Of a DNA stretch of 64,000 nt, positions 12,417 through 21,335 are shown one piece after another. The stretch comes from Sphingomonas phyllosphaerae 5.2 (GTDB taxonomy: Bacteria > Pseudomonadota > Alphaproteobacteria > Sphingomonadales > Sphingomonadaceae), in contig NZ_ATTI01000001.1 in assembly GCF_000419605.1 (NCBI RefSeq), positions 2,576,501 to 2,640,500 on the forward strand, read 5' to 3'. The notes beneath the pieces were generated by a model. That model had not been told where the DNA came from. It worked only from the letters and a program-made list of their open reading frames with translations, and searched no databases. The translations under genes were made by a program, and so were the position numbers. Numbering within the stretch: the first letter of the stretch is position 1; each line of letters starts with the position of its first letter.

Positions 12417-14774
12417 TCAATTGCGCAGCGGCTTGCCGGTCATCAACATGCTCTCGACGCGCGCATGGGTGCGCTCGTCATGCGCGCTTTCGATGAAAGC
12501 GGCGCGCTCCAGATCGAGCAGCTGCTGTTCGGTGACGGTGTCGACCACGTCGGCGTCGCCACCGGTCAGCACATGGGCGAGCCGCCCCGCGACGACCTCG
12601 TCATAGGCGGTCGCGACGCCCTTGCGCCGGAAATCGGCGACCGCACCTGCCAGCCCGACACGCCCGCTCTCGCCGGGGAGCCGGAAGGTAGGCGGTTCGG
12701 GCGGCGTGTAGCCGTCGACCAACGCCAGCGCCCTGGCCTTGGCATCCGCAAGCAAGCGGTCGCGGTTCATGGTGATGCCGTCGGTCGGACGCAGGAACGC
12801 CAGCTCTTTCGCGTGCGCCGCCGAACGCGACACCTGCGCGGTGGAGATCAGCTCGAACGCCTTCGCCACGGCGGGCATCGGCCCCTTCGGCATCATCGGC
12901 GACCGGGCGAGCCGGTCGAGCAACTCGCCGTGACCACCCCAGCCCGGCACCAGCCCGACCCCGGCCTCGACCAGCCCGATATAGCTTTCGGCGTGCGCCT
13001 GCACCGCGTCGGAATGGAACAGCACCTCGCACCCGCCGCCCAGCGCCATGCCGGACGGTGCGCTCACGACCGGGAACGGCGCATATTTCAGCGCCTTGAA
13101 CGCCTGCTGCCCGGCGACGATCAGTTTCTCGATCTCGCCCCACGCGCCGGCCTTGACCGCGAACAACGCGAGGCCGAGGTTGGCGCCGGCCGAGAAGTTG
13201 CTGCCCTCGTTATAGATCACCAGCGCCTTGTACCGGTCCTGGACCAGCGGGATCGCCTGCTGGATCAGGCGCGCAACCTCGCCGTCCAGCGCGTTCATCT
13301 TGGCGGTGAATTCCAGGCACAGCACGCCGTCGCCGACGTCCCATAGCGCCGCCGAGGCACTGGTCGCGACCGGCTGCGACCGCCGCTTGACGTCCTCCAG
13401 CAGCAGCACGCCCTCGCCGCGCGGCACGTCGTGATAGGCACCGTCGTGCCCGAGATATTGTCGCACCCCGCCCTCGACCCGGTAGAATGGACGCGCGCCG
13501 GCCGTGTCGAGGATCGCCGGCACGGTGCGGCCTTCGGCGCGCAGCCGCTCGGCCAGCTTGCCCGGCCCGAGGCGATCGATCAGTTCGAACGGCCCGAACT
13601 TCCAGTTGTAGCCAAGCTTCATCGCGTCATCGATCGCGACGATGTCGTCGGCGGCCTCGCCGACCAGCATCGCCGCATAGCTCAGGACGTTGCCCAGAAT
13701 CGTCCAGGCATATTCGCCGACCTTGCCCGGCGTGGTGACCAGCGCCGCCAGATCCTTCTCCGCCGCGGCGGGCAACGCGTCCGGCTTCGATTCAGGACGA
13801 TACTCGCCCGTGCGAAGATCGATCGCCAGCTTGGCGCGCTGGCCGTCCGCACTTTTCTCGAGCCGGTAGAAGCCGCCCTTGCCCTTGCGGCCGGTGAAGC
13901 CCTCCGCGATCATGCGATCGACCAGCGTCAGCGGGCGCACGGTGGCGAAATACGGATCGCCCTGCGGCAGCGTGTCCGACAGGCTCTTCGCGAGCAGCGG
14001 CATCAGGTCGACCCCGACCAGATCGATCAGCGCGAAGATACCGGTCTTCGGCACGCCCATCGGACGCCCGCCGATCTGGTCGGCCTCCTCGACGGTCAGC
14101 CCCTGGTCCAGCGCCGCGTTGACCGCGATCGCCAGCCAATAGGTGCCGATGCGGTTCGCGATGAAGCCCGGCGTGTCTTTCGCGCGGACGATGCGCTTGC
14201 CCATGAAGCGGTCGACGAACGCCTCGACACCTTCGGCGACGTTTGCATCAGTGTCCGCGCCGCGCACGATCTCGACCAGCCGCATGTAGCGCGGCGGATT
14301 GAAGAAGTGCGTGATGAGGAAATCGCGGCGGAACTGCGCGCTGCGCCCCTCGACCAGTTTCTCGAGCGGGATCGTCGACGTGTTCGACGACACGGCGCTG
14401 CCGGGCCGCTTCAGCGCTTCGAGACGCGCATAGAGCGACTGCTTGATGTCGAGCCGCTCGACGATCGCCTCGACGATCCAGTCGCATTCGGCGACGCGAT
14501 CGAGATGATCGTCGATGTTGCCGGTCTCCACCAGCTTGGCCGCCGCCTTCGACATGAACGCCGCCGGCTCGGTCTTGAGCATCTTTGCGACCGCGCCCTT
14601 GGCAACCGCATCGCGATCCGCGCCGTCCCTCGGGGGTATGTCCAGCAGCAGCACCGGCACGCCGGCGTTGGCGATCTGCGCAGCGATGCCCGCGCCCATC
14701 ACCCCGGCGCCGATGACGCAGACCTTCTTGATCGACCCGGGCTTTGCGCCCTCCGGCTTGACAGCGCCGCTCAT
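12417..14774 (-). CDS. 3-hydroxyacyl-CoA dehydrogenase / enoyl-CoA hydratase (FadN-type)
   Basis: This 785-residue bifunctional enzyme carries out the hydration and NAD-dependent oxidation steps of beta-oxidation. The dehydrogenase comes first: a Rossmann motif VCVIGAGVMGAGIA near residue 17, then SSNTSTIPL and HFFNPPRYMRLVEI. The enoyl-CoA hydratase (crotonase) part is at the C-terminus (SAGANLGL and GGGCEVLFHSDAVQAHAESY). This order is the reverse of FadB/FadJ and matches Bacillus FadN. The start MSGAVKPEG overlaps the thiolase stop by one base (TGATG), indicating translational coupling. A longer upstream frame reading into the thiolase gene is rejected. Confidence 0.93.
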   Translation of the reverse strand: MSGAVKPEGAKPGSIKKVCVIGAGVMGAGIAAQIANAGVPVLLLDIPPRDGADRDAVAKGAVAKMLKTEPAAFMSKAAAKLVETGNIDDHLDRVAECDWIVEAIVERLDIKQSLYARLEALKRPGSAVSSNTSTIPLEKLVEGRSAQFRRDFLITHFFNPPRYMRLVEIVRGADTDANVAEGVEAFVDRFMGKRIVRAKDTPGFIANRIGTYWLAIAVNAALDQGLTVEEADQIGGRPMGVPKTGIFALIDLVGVDLMPLLAKSLSDTLPQGDPYFATVRPLTLVDRMIAEGFTGRKGKGGFYRLEKSADGQRAKLAIDLRTGEYRPESKPDALPAAAEKDLAALVTTPGKVGEYAWTILGNVLSYAAMLVGEAADDIVAIDDAMKLGYNWKFGPFELIDRLGPGKLAERLRAEGRTVPAILDTAGARPFYRVEGGVRQYLGHDGAYHDVPRGEGVLLLEDVKRRSQPVATSASAALWDVGDGVLCLEFTAKMNALDGEVARLIQQAIPLVQDRYKALVIYNEGSNFSAGANLGLALFAVKAGAWGEIEKLIVAGQQAFKALKYAPFPVVSAPSGMALGGGCEVLFHSDAVQAHAESYIGLVEAGVGLVPGWGGHGELLDRLARSPMMPKGPMPAVAKAFELISTAQVSRSAAHAKELAFLRPTDGITMNRDRLLADAKARALALVDGYTPPEPPTFRLPGESGRVGLAGAVADFRRKGVATAYDEVVAGRLAHVLTGGDADVVDTVTEQQLLDLERAAFIESAHDERTHARVESMLMTGKPLRN

Positions 14775-15910
14775 CACACGCGCTCCAGCACGGTAGCGAT
14801 GCCCTGCCCGCCGCCGATGCACTGCGTCGCCAGCGCATAGCGACCGCCCTCGCGGGCCAGCAGCGCGGCAGCCTTGCCGACGATCCGCGCACCGGTCGCG
14901 CCCAGCGGATGGCCGATCGCGATCGCGCCGCCGTCGATGTTGATCGTCTCGTCCTTCAGGCCGAGATCGCGGATGCACGCGATCGCCTGGCTGGCGAACG
15001 CCTCGTTGATCTCCACCACGTCGAGGTCGCTCGCGGCGATGCCGGCGCGCTCCAGCGCCTTGCGCGACGCGCCGATCGGGCCAAGCCCCATCGTCTCCGG
15101 CTCGCAACCCGAGATACCGATCGCCTTGATCCGCGCGAGGATCGTCAACCCGTGCGTCTTCGCGAACGCCTCGGACGTCACCAGCACCGCGCTGGCGCCA
15201 TCGGTCAGCGGCGACGATGTGCCGGCGGTCACCGATCCGTCCTGCGAGAAGGCCGGCTTCAACCCGCCCAGCGCCTCGACCGTCGTATCCGGGCGCAGCG
15301 TACCGTCCTGCGTCACCTCGCCGGCCCTGGTGGCGATCGCGACGATCTCGTCCCCCAGCCGCCCGTCGGCGCGGGCTGCGGCGGCCTTTTGCTGGCTCTT
15401 CACCGCGAAGGCGTCCTGCTCGGCGCGGGTGATCTGGTACTTTTGCGCGACGTTCTCGGCGGTCTGGCCCATTCCCATGTACGCGCCGGCGTTCTTCGCG
15501 GCGAGTTGCGGGTTGGGCATCGGGTTGTAGCCGCCCATCGGGATCCGGCTCATCGATTCGAGCCCGGCGCAGATATACGCCTCGCCCGCGCCGACCGCGA
15601 TCTGCCCCATCGCAATGTGGATCGCGCTCATCGACGATCCGCAGAAACGATTGACGGTCATCCCGCCCACCGACAGCGGCAGGTCGGCAAGCAGCCCGAT
15701 CATCCGCGCGACGTTCAGGCCCTGCTCGCCCTCCGGGAACGCGCAGCCGAGCACGATGTCCTCGATCAAGGCTGCGTCGACCCCGGTCTTTTCGATCAGG
15801 CCGCGGATCGTCTGCGCCGCGAGATCGTCCGGGCGCACCCGCGCCAGTTCGCCCTTGCCGGCAAGATGGAAGGGCGAGCGGGCATAGCCTGCAATCACGA
15901 CGTCGGTCAT
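14774..15910 (-). CDS. Acetyl-CoA acyltransferase (thiolase)
   Basis: The 378-residue protein is a thiolase that releases acetyl-CoA from 3-ketoacyl-CoA in the last step of beta-oxidation. The nucleophilic cysteine is Cys90 in VNRFCGSSM. The family motifs INEAFASQA, GGAIAIGHPLGATGAR (catalytic His) and CIGGGQG (second catalytic Cys) follow in order. It is the first gene of the thiolase-FadN unit, and its TGA shares its last base with the next start codon. Degradative thiolase is more likely than the PHB biosynthetic type because of the partner gene, but substrate chain length cannot be read from sequence. Confidence 0.94.
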   Translation of the reverse strand: MTDVVIAGYARSPFHLAGKGELARVRPDDLAAQTIRGLIEKTGVDAALIEDIVLGCAFPEGEQGLNVARMIGLLADLPLSVGGMTVNRFCGSSMSAIHIAMGQIAVGAGEAYICAGLESMSRIPMGGYNPMPNPQLAAKNAGAYMGMGQTAENVAQKYQITRAEQDAFAVKSQQKAAAARADGRLGDEIVAIATRAGEVTQDGTLRPDTTVEALGGLKPAFSQDGSVTAGTSSPLTDGASAVLVTSEAFAKTHGLTILARIKAIGISGCEPETMGLGPIGASRKALERAGIAASDLDVVEINEAFASQAIACIRDLGLKDETINIDGGAIAIGHPLGATGARIVGKAAALLAREGGRYALATQCIGGGQGIATVLERV

Positions 15911-15939
15911 CGAAAGCCTCTTGGTTGAATTGGCTCCCG

Positions 15940-15955
15940 TTTACGTCAACGTCAG
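15940..15955. promoter_or_regulatory. Candidate operator upstream of the thiolase operon
   Basis: TTTACGTCAACGTCAG is an imperfect palindrome with two ACGT cores spaced by two bases, 30 bp before the thiolase start codon. The pattern is like operators predicted for MerR-type acyl-CoA catabolism regulators of the LiuR kind in Proteobacteria. The regulator is not in this window, so the assignment is inference. Confidence 0.4.
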
Positions 15956-16044
15956 CGCTCGCTCAAGGGGGTATGGAGGACGCGTTGCAGGCGCACGCGC
16001 TTGCCTCGTCGTTCCCGCAGCGGCAGGAACGACGAAGGCGACGG

Positions 16045-16776
16045 TCAAATCCCCAGCGAAATCCGCGCCGCCAGCCGATCCCCGGCATGCTCGCGCACCG
16101 CGAACGGCGACACGTCGCGCACGTTCGCGATATCGGTGCCGGTATATTCCAGTCCGACGGTCAGCGGCCCGGTGACATGCTCCACGCCTACCGCCCAGTC
16201 GTGATAGGTGCCGCCCGGGCGCAGCCGCGCAGCGCGCAGCGGATCGTCGACGCTTCCGGAGGAACGCCCGGCATGTCCGGTGACCGTCCACGGCGTCGCC
16301 GGAATGCCGACGCGTCCGCGCGCCGCCAAATAGAGATTGTCGCCGCCGATCGCGTCCTGCGACGGCGCATAGCGCGCTTCGACGCCGGCCTGTGCCGGCC
16401 CGAGCGAATAGCTCGCGCTCGCGCCGACTTCGCCGTAATCCAGCTTGCCGCGCGCGCCCGCGAACAGATGCGCGGTCGCGAACCCGTCGAGCCGGAAGCC
16501 GCCCAGATCCGTCGAATAGCCGATCGTCGGCTCGGCCACGCCGTCCGCGCCGCCGTGGCGCGGGTCGCCGCGCGTCGCGACCACGCGTGCGCCGATGTCG
16601 AACCCGCCCGGCAGGTCGATCCGCGCATAGGCGGAAGGTGCGGCCTTGCCTTCACTCCAGCTGATCCCGCGACGACGCTCGTCGGTGGCAAGCTCGACGC
16701 CCGCCTGGACCTGCGCCATGGCGGGAAGCGCCGCCACGCCCGAGAGCGCGGCGGCGATCACGATAGCGATCCGCAT
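16045..16776 (-). CDS. TIGR02001-like outer membrane protein (TorF-type putative porin)
   Basis: The 243-residue product starts with a signal peptide (MRIAIVIAAALSGVAALPAMAQ). The segment ATDERRRGISWSEGKAAPS followed by alternating beta-strand sequence and YHDWAVGVEHVTGPLTVGLE matches the TIGR02001 family of predicted outer-membrane barrels found in Proteobacteria. Its substrate is unknown. One base separates it from the preceding secreted protein gene (TGA T ATG), so the two form an operon. A longer start upstream reads through the neighbouring gene and is rejected. Confidence 0.8.
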   Translation of the reverse strand: MRIAIVIAAALSGVAALPAMAQVQAGVELATDERRRGISWSEGKAAPSAYARIDLPGGFDIGARVVATRGDPRHGGADGVAEPTIGYSTDLGGFRLDGFATAHLFAGARGKLDYGEVGASASYSLGPAQAGVEARYAPSQDAIGGDNLYLAARGRVGIPATPWTVTGHAGRSSGSVDDPLRAARLRPGGTYHDWAVGVEHVTGPLTVGLEYTGTDIANVRDVSPFAVREHAGDRLAARISLGI

Positions 16777-16777
16777 A

Positions 16778-17212
16778 TCAGGTGCGCGCCCGGTCGTGCG
16801 CCGCGTCGAGTTCGGCGACCAGCGCGTCCTGGTCGCGCTCGGCAACGGCGAGCAGGTGGTCGCGCACCTTGCCGCTCTTCGCCGCGACGTCCTGCGCGAT
16901 CGCATCACGCTGCGTATCGCACCAGCCGGGCCGGCTGCCGGTCAGCGGCGCCGCAGCGCTGATCGTGCGCGTCATGACGTGGCCGGCGGCATGGCGTGCC
17001 TCACGATGGACGTCGACCGCGGCGGTCCAGGCGCAGCGGAGCGCGCTGGGCCGGCCCGGCGCGCCGACCGCGCCGACCTGCTTGTGCGACACGTCGACCG
17101 CGCTGCGGTAGGTCACGTCGACGCTTTGGCCGCGATGGTCGATCTGCACGCGGTGTGCCTCTGCGGCGATGGGGGTGCCGAGCAGCAGCCCGGCGACGAT
17201 CGAGACGATCAT
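16778..17212 (-). CDS. Exported protein of unknown function, 144 aa
   Basis: The chosen start gives MIVSIVAGLLLGTPIAAEA, a plausible signal peptide cleaved near residue 19. The mature part is rich in charged residues, has two cysteines (LRCAW and GWCDT) and ends in a helical acidic/basic tail (DHLLAVAERDQDALVAELDAAHDR). An ATG 10 codons upstream is possible but would weaken the signal peptide. It is translationally adjacent to the TIGR02001-like porin gene, so it probably works in the envelope with it. I do not recognise the family. Confidence 0.65.
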   Translation of the reverse strand: MIVSIVAGLLLGTPIAAEAHRVQIDHRGQSVDVTYRSAVDVSHKQVGAVGAPGRPSALRCAWTAAVDVHREARHAAGHVMTRTISAAAPLTGSRPGWCDTQRDAIAQDVAAKSGKVRDHLLAVAERDQDALVAELDAAHDRART

Positions 17213-17350
17213 GGCGTTTCTCCTTGCGGTGTCCCGGACCATGTTGTCCGGTGACCCTTCCGAGATACGTACGCTTTCCGTCGCTTCAACGATCCGGTCG
17301 CCGGCGTAACAATTTGTCACCAGCCGTCTGGCCCGCGGCAACGCGCGCGC

Positions 17351-17391
17351 TGCGTGGTCGCACGCCGGTGGTTGTCGTGCGTGGTCGCACG
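17351..17391. promoter_or_regulatory. Two identical 14-bp palindromic sites upstream of the DUF2721 gene
   Basis: TGCGTGGTCGCACG occurs at 17351-17364 and again at 17378-17391, 27 bp apart, ending 16 bp before the ATG. The second copy forms a perfect palindrome GTGCG-TGGT-CGCAC (17377-17390). Identical palindromes in phase and close to a start codon suggest a repressor operator; the regulator is unknown. Confidence 0.45.
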
Positions 17392-17407
17392 GGGCACAAC
17401 GCCTGCC

Positions 17408-17857
17408 ATGCCCTATTCGCCCGCCCTACCGACCATTGCCGAGGCGATCCAGGCATCGCTCGGCCCCGTCTTCGTGCTGACCGGCATCGGGGCGCTCCTC
17501 AACGTACTCACCGGCCGGCTCGCGCGCGTCGTGGACCGGGTGCGTGCGCTGGAGGAACGCCATCCGCAAACCGAGGCGCCGGAACGCGCGCGGCTGATCT
17601 GGGAATTGCGGCGGCTTGCCAAGCGGATGAGCGTCATCAATCTCGCGCTGTTCCTGGCCGTCGCCAGCGCGGTGGCGACGTGCATCGTCGTCGCGCTGCT
17701 CTTCGTCGGCGCGCTGACCCGCAGCCATATCGGCCATTACGTCGCGTTCAGCTTCATCCTTGCGATGTCGCTGCTGATCGCGTCGTTCGTGGCCTTCCTG
17801 GTCGAGGTGCGGCTGTCGAGCAGTGCGATCCGGGTGCGCGACGAATTGTTGCAGTGA
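17408..17857 (+). CDS. DUF2721 membrane protein
   Basis: This 149-residue inner-membrane protein belongs to the DUF2721 family. It has a first hydrophobic stretch (PVFVLTGIGALLNVL), a conserved cytoplasmic helical segment (GRLARVVDRVRALEER...LIWELRRLAKRMSVINLALFL) and two further transmembrane helices in the C-terminal half. The ATG at 17408 gives the usual family length; an upstream start adding an arginine-rich leader is rejected because it overlaps the palindromic sites. No biochemical role is known for the family. It is co-directional with copA, 37 bp upstream of it. Confidence 0.85.
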   Translation: MPYSPALPTIAEAIQASLGPVFVLTGIGALLNVLTGRLARVVDRVRALEERHPQTEAPERARLIWELRRLAKRMSVINLALFLAVASAVATCIVVALLFVGALTRSHIGHYVAFSFILAMSLLIASFVAFLVEVRLSSSAIRVRDELLQ

Positions 17858-17894
17858 CCCGCGACAGCGCCGCTGCGACGATTATATGAGATGT

Positions 17895-19715
17895 ATGACG
17901 AGGATCAGTGACACGGCGGCTTCCCCGCGCCGCCGCGATATCCTGCGCGCCGGCGGCGTGCTTGCGGCGGGGGCATGCCTGCCGGCGTGGGCGCAGTCGG
18001 GCACTCCGGGGATTGCGCCGCTGCCGACGGTATCGGGCGAGGACATCCGCCTGCGCATCGCGCACCGGATGCTCACGATCGACGGCCGCGCCAGCCACGC
18101 GGTCGGCGTCAACGGCACCGTGCCCGCGCCGCTGATCCGGCTGCGCGAGGGGCAGAACGTCCGCCTTCACGTTGAGAACGCGCTGGACGAGCAAAGCTCG
18201 ATCCATTGGCATGGGCTGCTGGTGCCGTTCCACATGGACGGGGTGCCCGGCGTCAGCTTCCCCGGCATCGCACCGCGCAGCACCTTCACCTACGAATTCC
18301 CGGTCCGCCAGTCCGGCACCTATTGGTACCACAGCCATTCGGGGTTGCAGGAGCAGCTGGGGCTGTACGGTCCGATCGTCATCGATCCAGCAGGCACCGA
18401 CCCGATCGTCTCCGCACGCGAGCATGTGATCGTGCTGTCGGACCACAGCCCGCTCCACCCGCACGTGATCTTCCGCAAGCTCAAGCAACAAGGCGGCTAT
18501 TTCAACTTCCAGAAGCAGACGCTGGCCGGGCTGCTCGCCGGTCGCGACCAACGCGAGGCGGAGCGGCTGGCATGGGGCGGGATGCGGATGGACCCCGCCG
18601 ACGTCGCCGATGTCACCGCATCGACCTACGCCTATCTGGTCAACGGCCATGGCCCGCGCGACAATTGGACCGGGCTGTTCGTGCCGGGCGAGCGCGTGCG
18701 GCTGCGCATCGTCAACGCATCCGCGATGACGACCTTCAACCTGCGCATCCCCGGCCTCGCGATGACGGTGGTCCAGGCGGACGGCCTGCCGGTGCGCGCC
18801 GTGACGGTCGACGAGATCCAGGTTGCGGTCGCCGAGACCTATGACGTCATCGTGGAGCCGCGCGACGACCGTGCCTATGCGCTGGTCGGCGAGAGTGTCG
18901 ACCGTTCGGGAATGGCGCTGGCGACGCTCGCCCCGCGCGCCGGGATGCGCGCCGCGGCCCCACCGCTCCGCCCGCGCCCGCTCGCTACCATGAAGGACAT
19001 GGGAATGGGCGGCATGGCGGCGACGGCGACGGCGACGACAGGTGGCCACGACATGCCCGGGCACAAGATGGCCGGGCAGGACGGGGGCGGGCAGGACGCG
19101 GCCGGGCAGGACGGGGGCGCAGAGGACGCCGCCGGTCAGGACATGGGCACGATGAGCCATTCGATGCGCGACTTCGCCAACGCGCCGGAGCTGAAGCGCA
19201 CCCCGACGATCCAGACGATCGCCCCGATGCCGGTCGACCGCACCGGCGAGCCCGGACAGGGATTGCTCGATGTCGGGCACCGCGTGCTCACCTATCGCGA
19301 CTTGGTCGCCACCGCCCGCAATCCGGACACCCGCGCGCCCGATCGCAGCCTGCGCATCCACCTGACCGGCAACATGGAGCGCTATATGTGGGCGTTCGAC
19401 GGCGAGAAGCTGAACGAGGTGACCGCGCCGTTCGCGTTCCTGGCGGGCGAGCGCGTGCGCGTGACACTGGTCAACGATACGATGATGGGCCATCCGATCC
19501 ACCTGCACGGCCATTTCTTCGAGCTGGTCACCGGCCACGGCGATTTTGCGCCACGCAAGCACACGGTGCAGGTCCAGCCCGGCGGCACCGTCACCTTCGA
19601 CGTCACCACCGACGCGGTCGGCGACTGGGCGTTCCACTGCCACATGCTCTACCACATGCACGCCGGAATGATGCAGGTCGTCACCGTCCGCCCGCGTGAC
19701 GCGGTGCCGGCATGA
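17895..19715 (+). CDS. copA: Copper resistance multicopper oxidase CopA
   Basis: This 606-residue periplasmic multicopper oxidase of the CopA/PcoA family oxidises Cu(I) to the less toxic Cu(II). A twin-arginine signal (SPRRRDILRAGG) lies near residue 15. The four copper-ligand clusters are visible: HWHG at 104-107, YWYHSHSG, HPIHLHGHFFE and WAFHCHMLYHMHAGMM at the C-terminus. Between domains 2 and 3 is a Met/His/Gln-rich insert (MKDMGMGGM, HDMPGHKMAGQ, MGTMSHSM) of the kind that binds extra copper. An ATG three codons earlier is possible. The stop overlaps the copB start by four bases (ATGA). Confidence 0.96.
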   Translation: MTRISDTAASPRRRDILRAGGVLAAGACLPAWAQSGTPGIAPLPTVSGEDIRLRIAHRMLTIDGRASHAVGVNGTVPAPLIRLREGQNVRLHVENALDEQSSIHWHGLLVPFHMDGVPGVSFPGIAPRSTFTYEFPVRQSGTYWYHSHSGLQEQLGLYGPIVIDPAGTDPIVSAREHVIVLSDHSPLHPHVIFRKLKQQGGYFNFQKQTLAGLLAGRDQREAERLAWGGMRMDPADVADVTASTYAYLVNGHGPRDNWTGLFVPGERVRLRIVNASAMTTFNLRIPGLAMTVVQADGLPVRAVTVDEIQVAVAETYDVIVEPRDDRAYALVGESVDRSGMALATLAPRAGMRAAAPPLRPRPLATMKDMGMGGMAATATATTGGHDMPGHKMAGQDGGGQDAAGQDGGAEDAAGQDMGTMSHSMRDFANAPELKRTPTIQTIAPMPVDRTGEPGQGLLDVGHRVLTYRDLVATARNPDTRAPDRSLRIHLTGNMERYMWAFDGEKLNEVTAPFAFLAGERVRVTLVNDTMMGHPIHLHGHFFELVTGHGDFAPRKHTVQVQPGGTVTFDVTTDAVGDWAFHCHMLYHMHAGMMQVVTVRPRDAVPA

Positions 19716-20842
19716 GCGCCGCACTCGCGATCGCGCTGGCCGTGCAAATGCAGGGGATGGACCACCCGGGGCACATGCCCGGCATGACGATGCCGGCGGC
19801 CAAGCCCGCCGCAACGGCGCAGGCGCGGCCGAAGCCGGCCACGCGCGCGACCGCCCGACCCAAACCGTCTGCCAGTGCAAAGCGCCGGCCGAAGCGGGCG
19901 GTACCTTCGCCGGCCGTTGCCGCCTGTTCTCCCGAACATGCCGCGATGGGCCATTGCGAAGCGCCCATGCCGCCGGCCAGCGCCGACGCCTGCCCGCCCG
20001 AACACGCCGCAATGGGCCATTGCACGCCGCCGGTCGCGCCGCCGCCCGCTGCTGCCTGCTCGCCCGAGCATGCCGCAATGGGGCATTGCAAACCCGCGCC
20101 TGCCGGCACCGCGCTGCCCGCCGGCGACGGCCCCGCGCCGGCCGCGCCGTCACCGACCTATGCCGACCGCATCTGGGGTGCAGCGGCGATGGCGCCGGCG
20201 CGTGCACAACTACGCCGCGAACACGGCGGCGCTACCTTCTCGCAAGTCATGCTGAACATCGCCGAATGGCAGCCGCGCCGCGGCGCGGACGGCTATCGCT
20301 GGGATGGCGAGGCGTGGTTCGGTGGCGACATCGACCGGCTTGTCGTCAAGAGCGAGGGTGACGGCCGGTTCGGCGCACGCGCCAGCGGCGAGGTACAGGC
20401 GCTCTACAGTCGCGCGGTCGGCCCCTATTTCAACCTGCAAGGCGGCGTCCGGCAGGAGATCGGCACCGACCGCCGCTACGCCGTCGCCGGGATCGAAGGG
20501 CTGGCTCCCTATTGGTTCGATGTCGAGGCGACCGCCTTCCTCTCCGATCGAGGCGACGTGCTCGCGCGGGTCGAGGGCTATTACGACCAACGCATCACGC
20601 AGCGCCTGATCGTGCAGCCGCGCGCCGAACTCAACCTCTCGGCGCAGGACGTGCCGCGCGATCGTATCGGCGCCGGGCTCGTCGATGCCGAGCTGGGCGT
20701 GCGGCTGCGCTACGAGCTCCGCCGCGAATTCGCGCCCTATATCGGCGTGTCGTGGGAGCGCGCGTTCGGCGAGACGCGGCGACTGCGCGCACGCGACGAT
20801 GGCGGTGTGGCGCTTGCGGTCGGTCTTCGCGGCTGGTTCTGA
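19712..20842 (+). CDS. copB: Copper resistance outer membrane protein CopB
   Basis: The 376-residue protein is the CopB/PcoB outer-membrane partner of CopA. The N-terminus has a Met/His-rich copper-binding stretch (MQGMDHPGHMPGMTMP) and a basic Ala/Pro linker, then three copies of CxPEHAAMGHC spaced exactly 22 residues apart (residues 72-82, 94-104 and 116-126). The C-terminal two thirds is the CopB barrel, starting about residue 150 (YADRIWGAAAMAPARAQLRREHGG) and ending in GLRGWF with a terminal phenylalanine. The triple Cys/His/Met repeat is not standard in CopB as I know it and probably adds copper sites. It is coupled to copA by an ATGA overlap. Confidence 0.94.
   Translation: MSAALAIALAVQMQGMDHPGHMPGMTMPAAKPAATAQARPKPATRATARPKPSASAKRRPKRAVPSPAVAACSPEHAAMGHCEAPMPPASADACPPEHAAMGHCTPPVAPPPAAACSPEHAAMGHCKPAPAGTALPAGDGPAPAAPSPTYADRIWGAAAMAPARAQLRREHGGATFSQVMLNIAEWQPRRGADGYRWDGEAWFGGDIDRLVVKSEGDGRFGARASGEVQALYSRAVGPYFNLQGGVRQEIGTDRRYAVAGIEGLAPYWFDVEATAFLSDRGDVLARVEGYYDQRITQRLIVQPRAELNLSAQDVPRDRIGAGLVDAELGVRLRYELRREFAPYIGVSWERAFGETRRLRARDDGGVALAVGLRGWF
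19925..20089 (+). repeat. Three in-frame 66-bp spaced repeats encoding CxPEHAAMGHC
   Basis: The copB coding sequence has three near-identical 33-base units (19925-19957, 19991-20023 and 20057-20089) with an exact 66-bp period. The conserved residues are two Cys, two His and one Met per unit. Third-codon-position differences between units show that the peptide has been kept while the DNA has drifted. Confidence 0.85.
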
Positions 20843-20858
20843 CGCGGGGTCGCCGCGC

Positions 20859-21056
20859 TCAATCGCGATGGATCGCGCGCTCGATCGCACCCGGCGCGAC
20901 GCTGCGCAGCACGATCGCTGTCGCCAGTCCGGCAGTGGTGGCGACCAACAGTCCGCCGATCACCGCCACCAGCACGCTTTGCCAGCGCCGGTCGATCAGC
21001 ACCGCCATGACCAGCGCGAGCACGAGAATGGCGAATACGGCGATGTAGAGGATCAT
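20859..21056 (-). CDS. Small two-helix membrane protein, 65 aa
   Basis: This short frame encodes two transmembrane helices: residues about 2-21 (ILYIAVFAILVLALVMAVLI) and about 28-49, separated by a charged turn DRRWQS, and ending in a basic tail AIERAIHRD. Composition and codon use agree with a real membrane protein. It is convergent with copB, 16 bp away. I do not recognise a named family and no function is assigned. Confidence 0.65.
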   Translation of the reverse strand: MILYIAVFAILVLALVMAVLIDRRWQSVLVAVIGGLLVATTAGLATAIVLRSVAPGAIERAIHRD

Positions 21057-21335
21057 CCCGTCTTATCCCCGGCATCGCGCGACGGCGCCAGTGGGCTTGG
21101 CGCGAAAATCCTTACCTTTATCACGGCTTGTGCCGCAGGGTGGCCGAGTGTGCGAGCTGCGCTGGCGCAGGATGGTGTCGCGACGGAGCGATCTTGCCGC
21201 TGCGAGCGCTAGCATGAGGTCTCCGTGCCTGCCCGCATGCACGTGATTCACGCACGGTCGCGCGGCGCAATCCATCGCCGCGACCGCCTGATCCGGACGC
21301 TGGACGCTCCCGCGCGACGCGATTATCGCAGCACG

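Noticed and set aside
19712..20100. The copB repeats considered as a CRISPR-like or tandem DNA repeat
   Set aside because: Units are in frame, encode the same peptide with silent differences, and lie inside a coding gene, so they are protein repeats.
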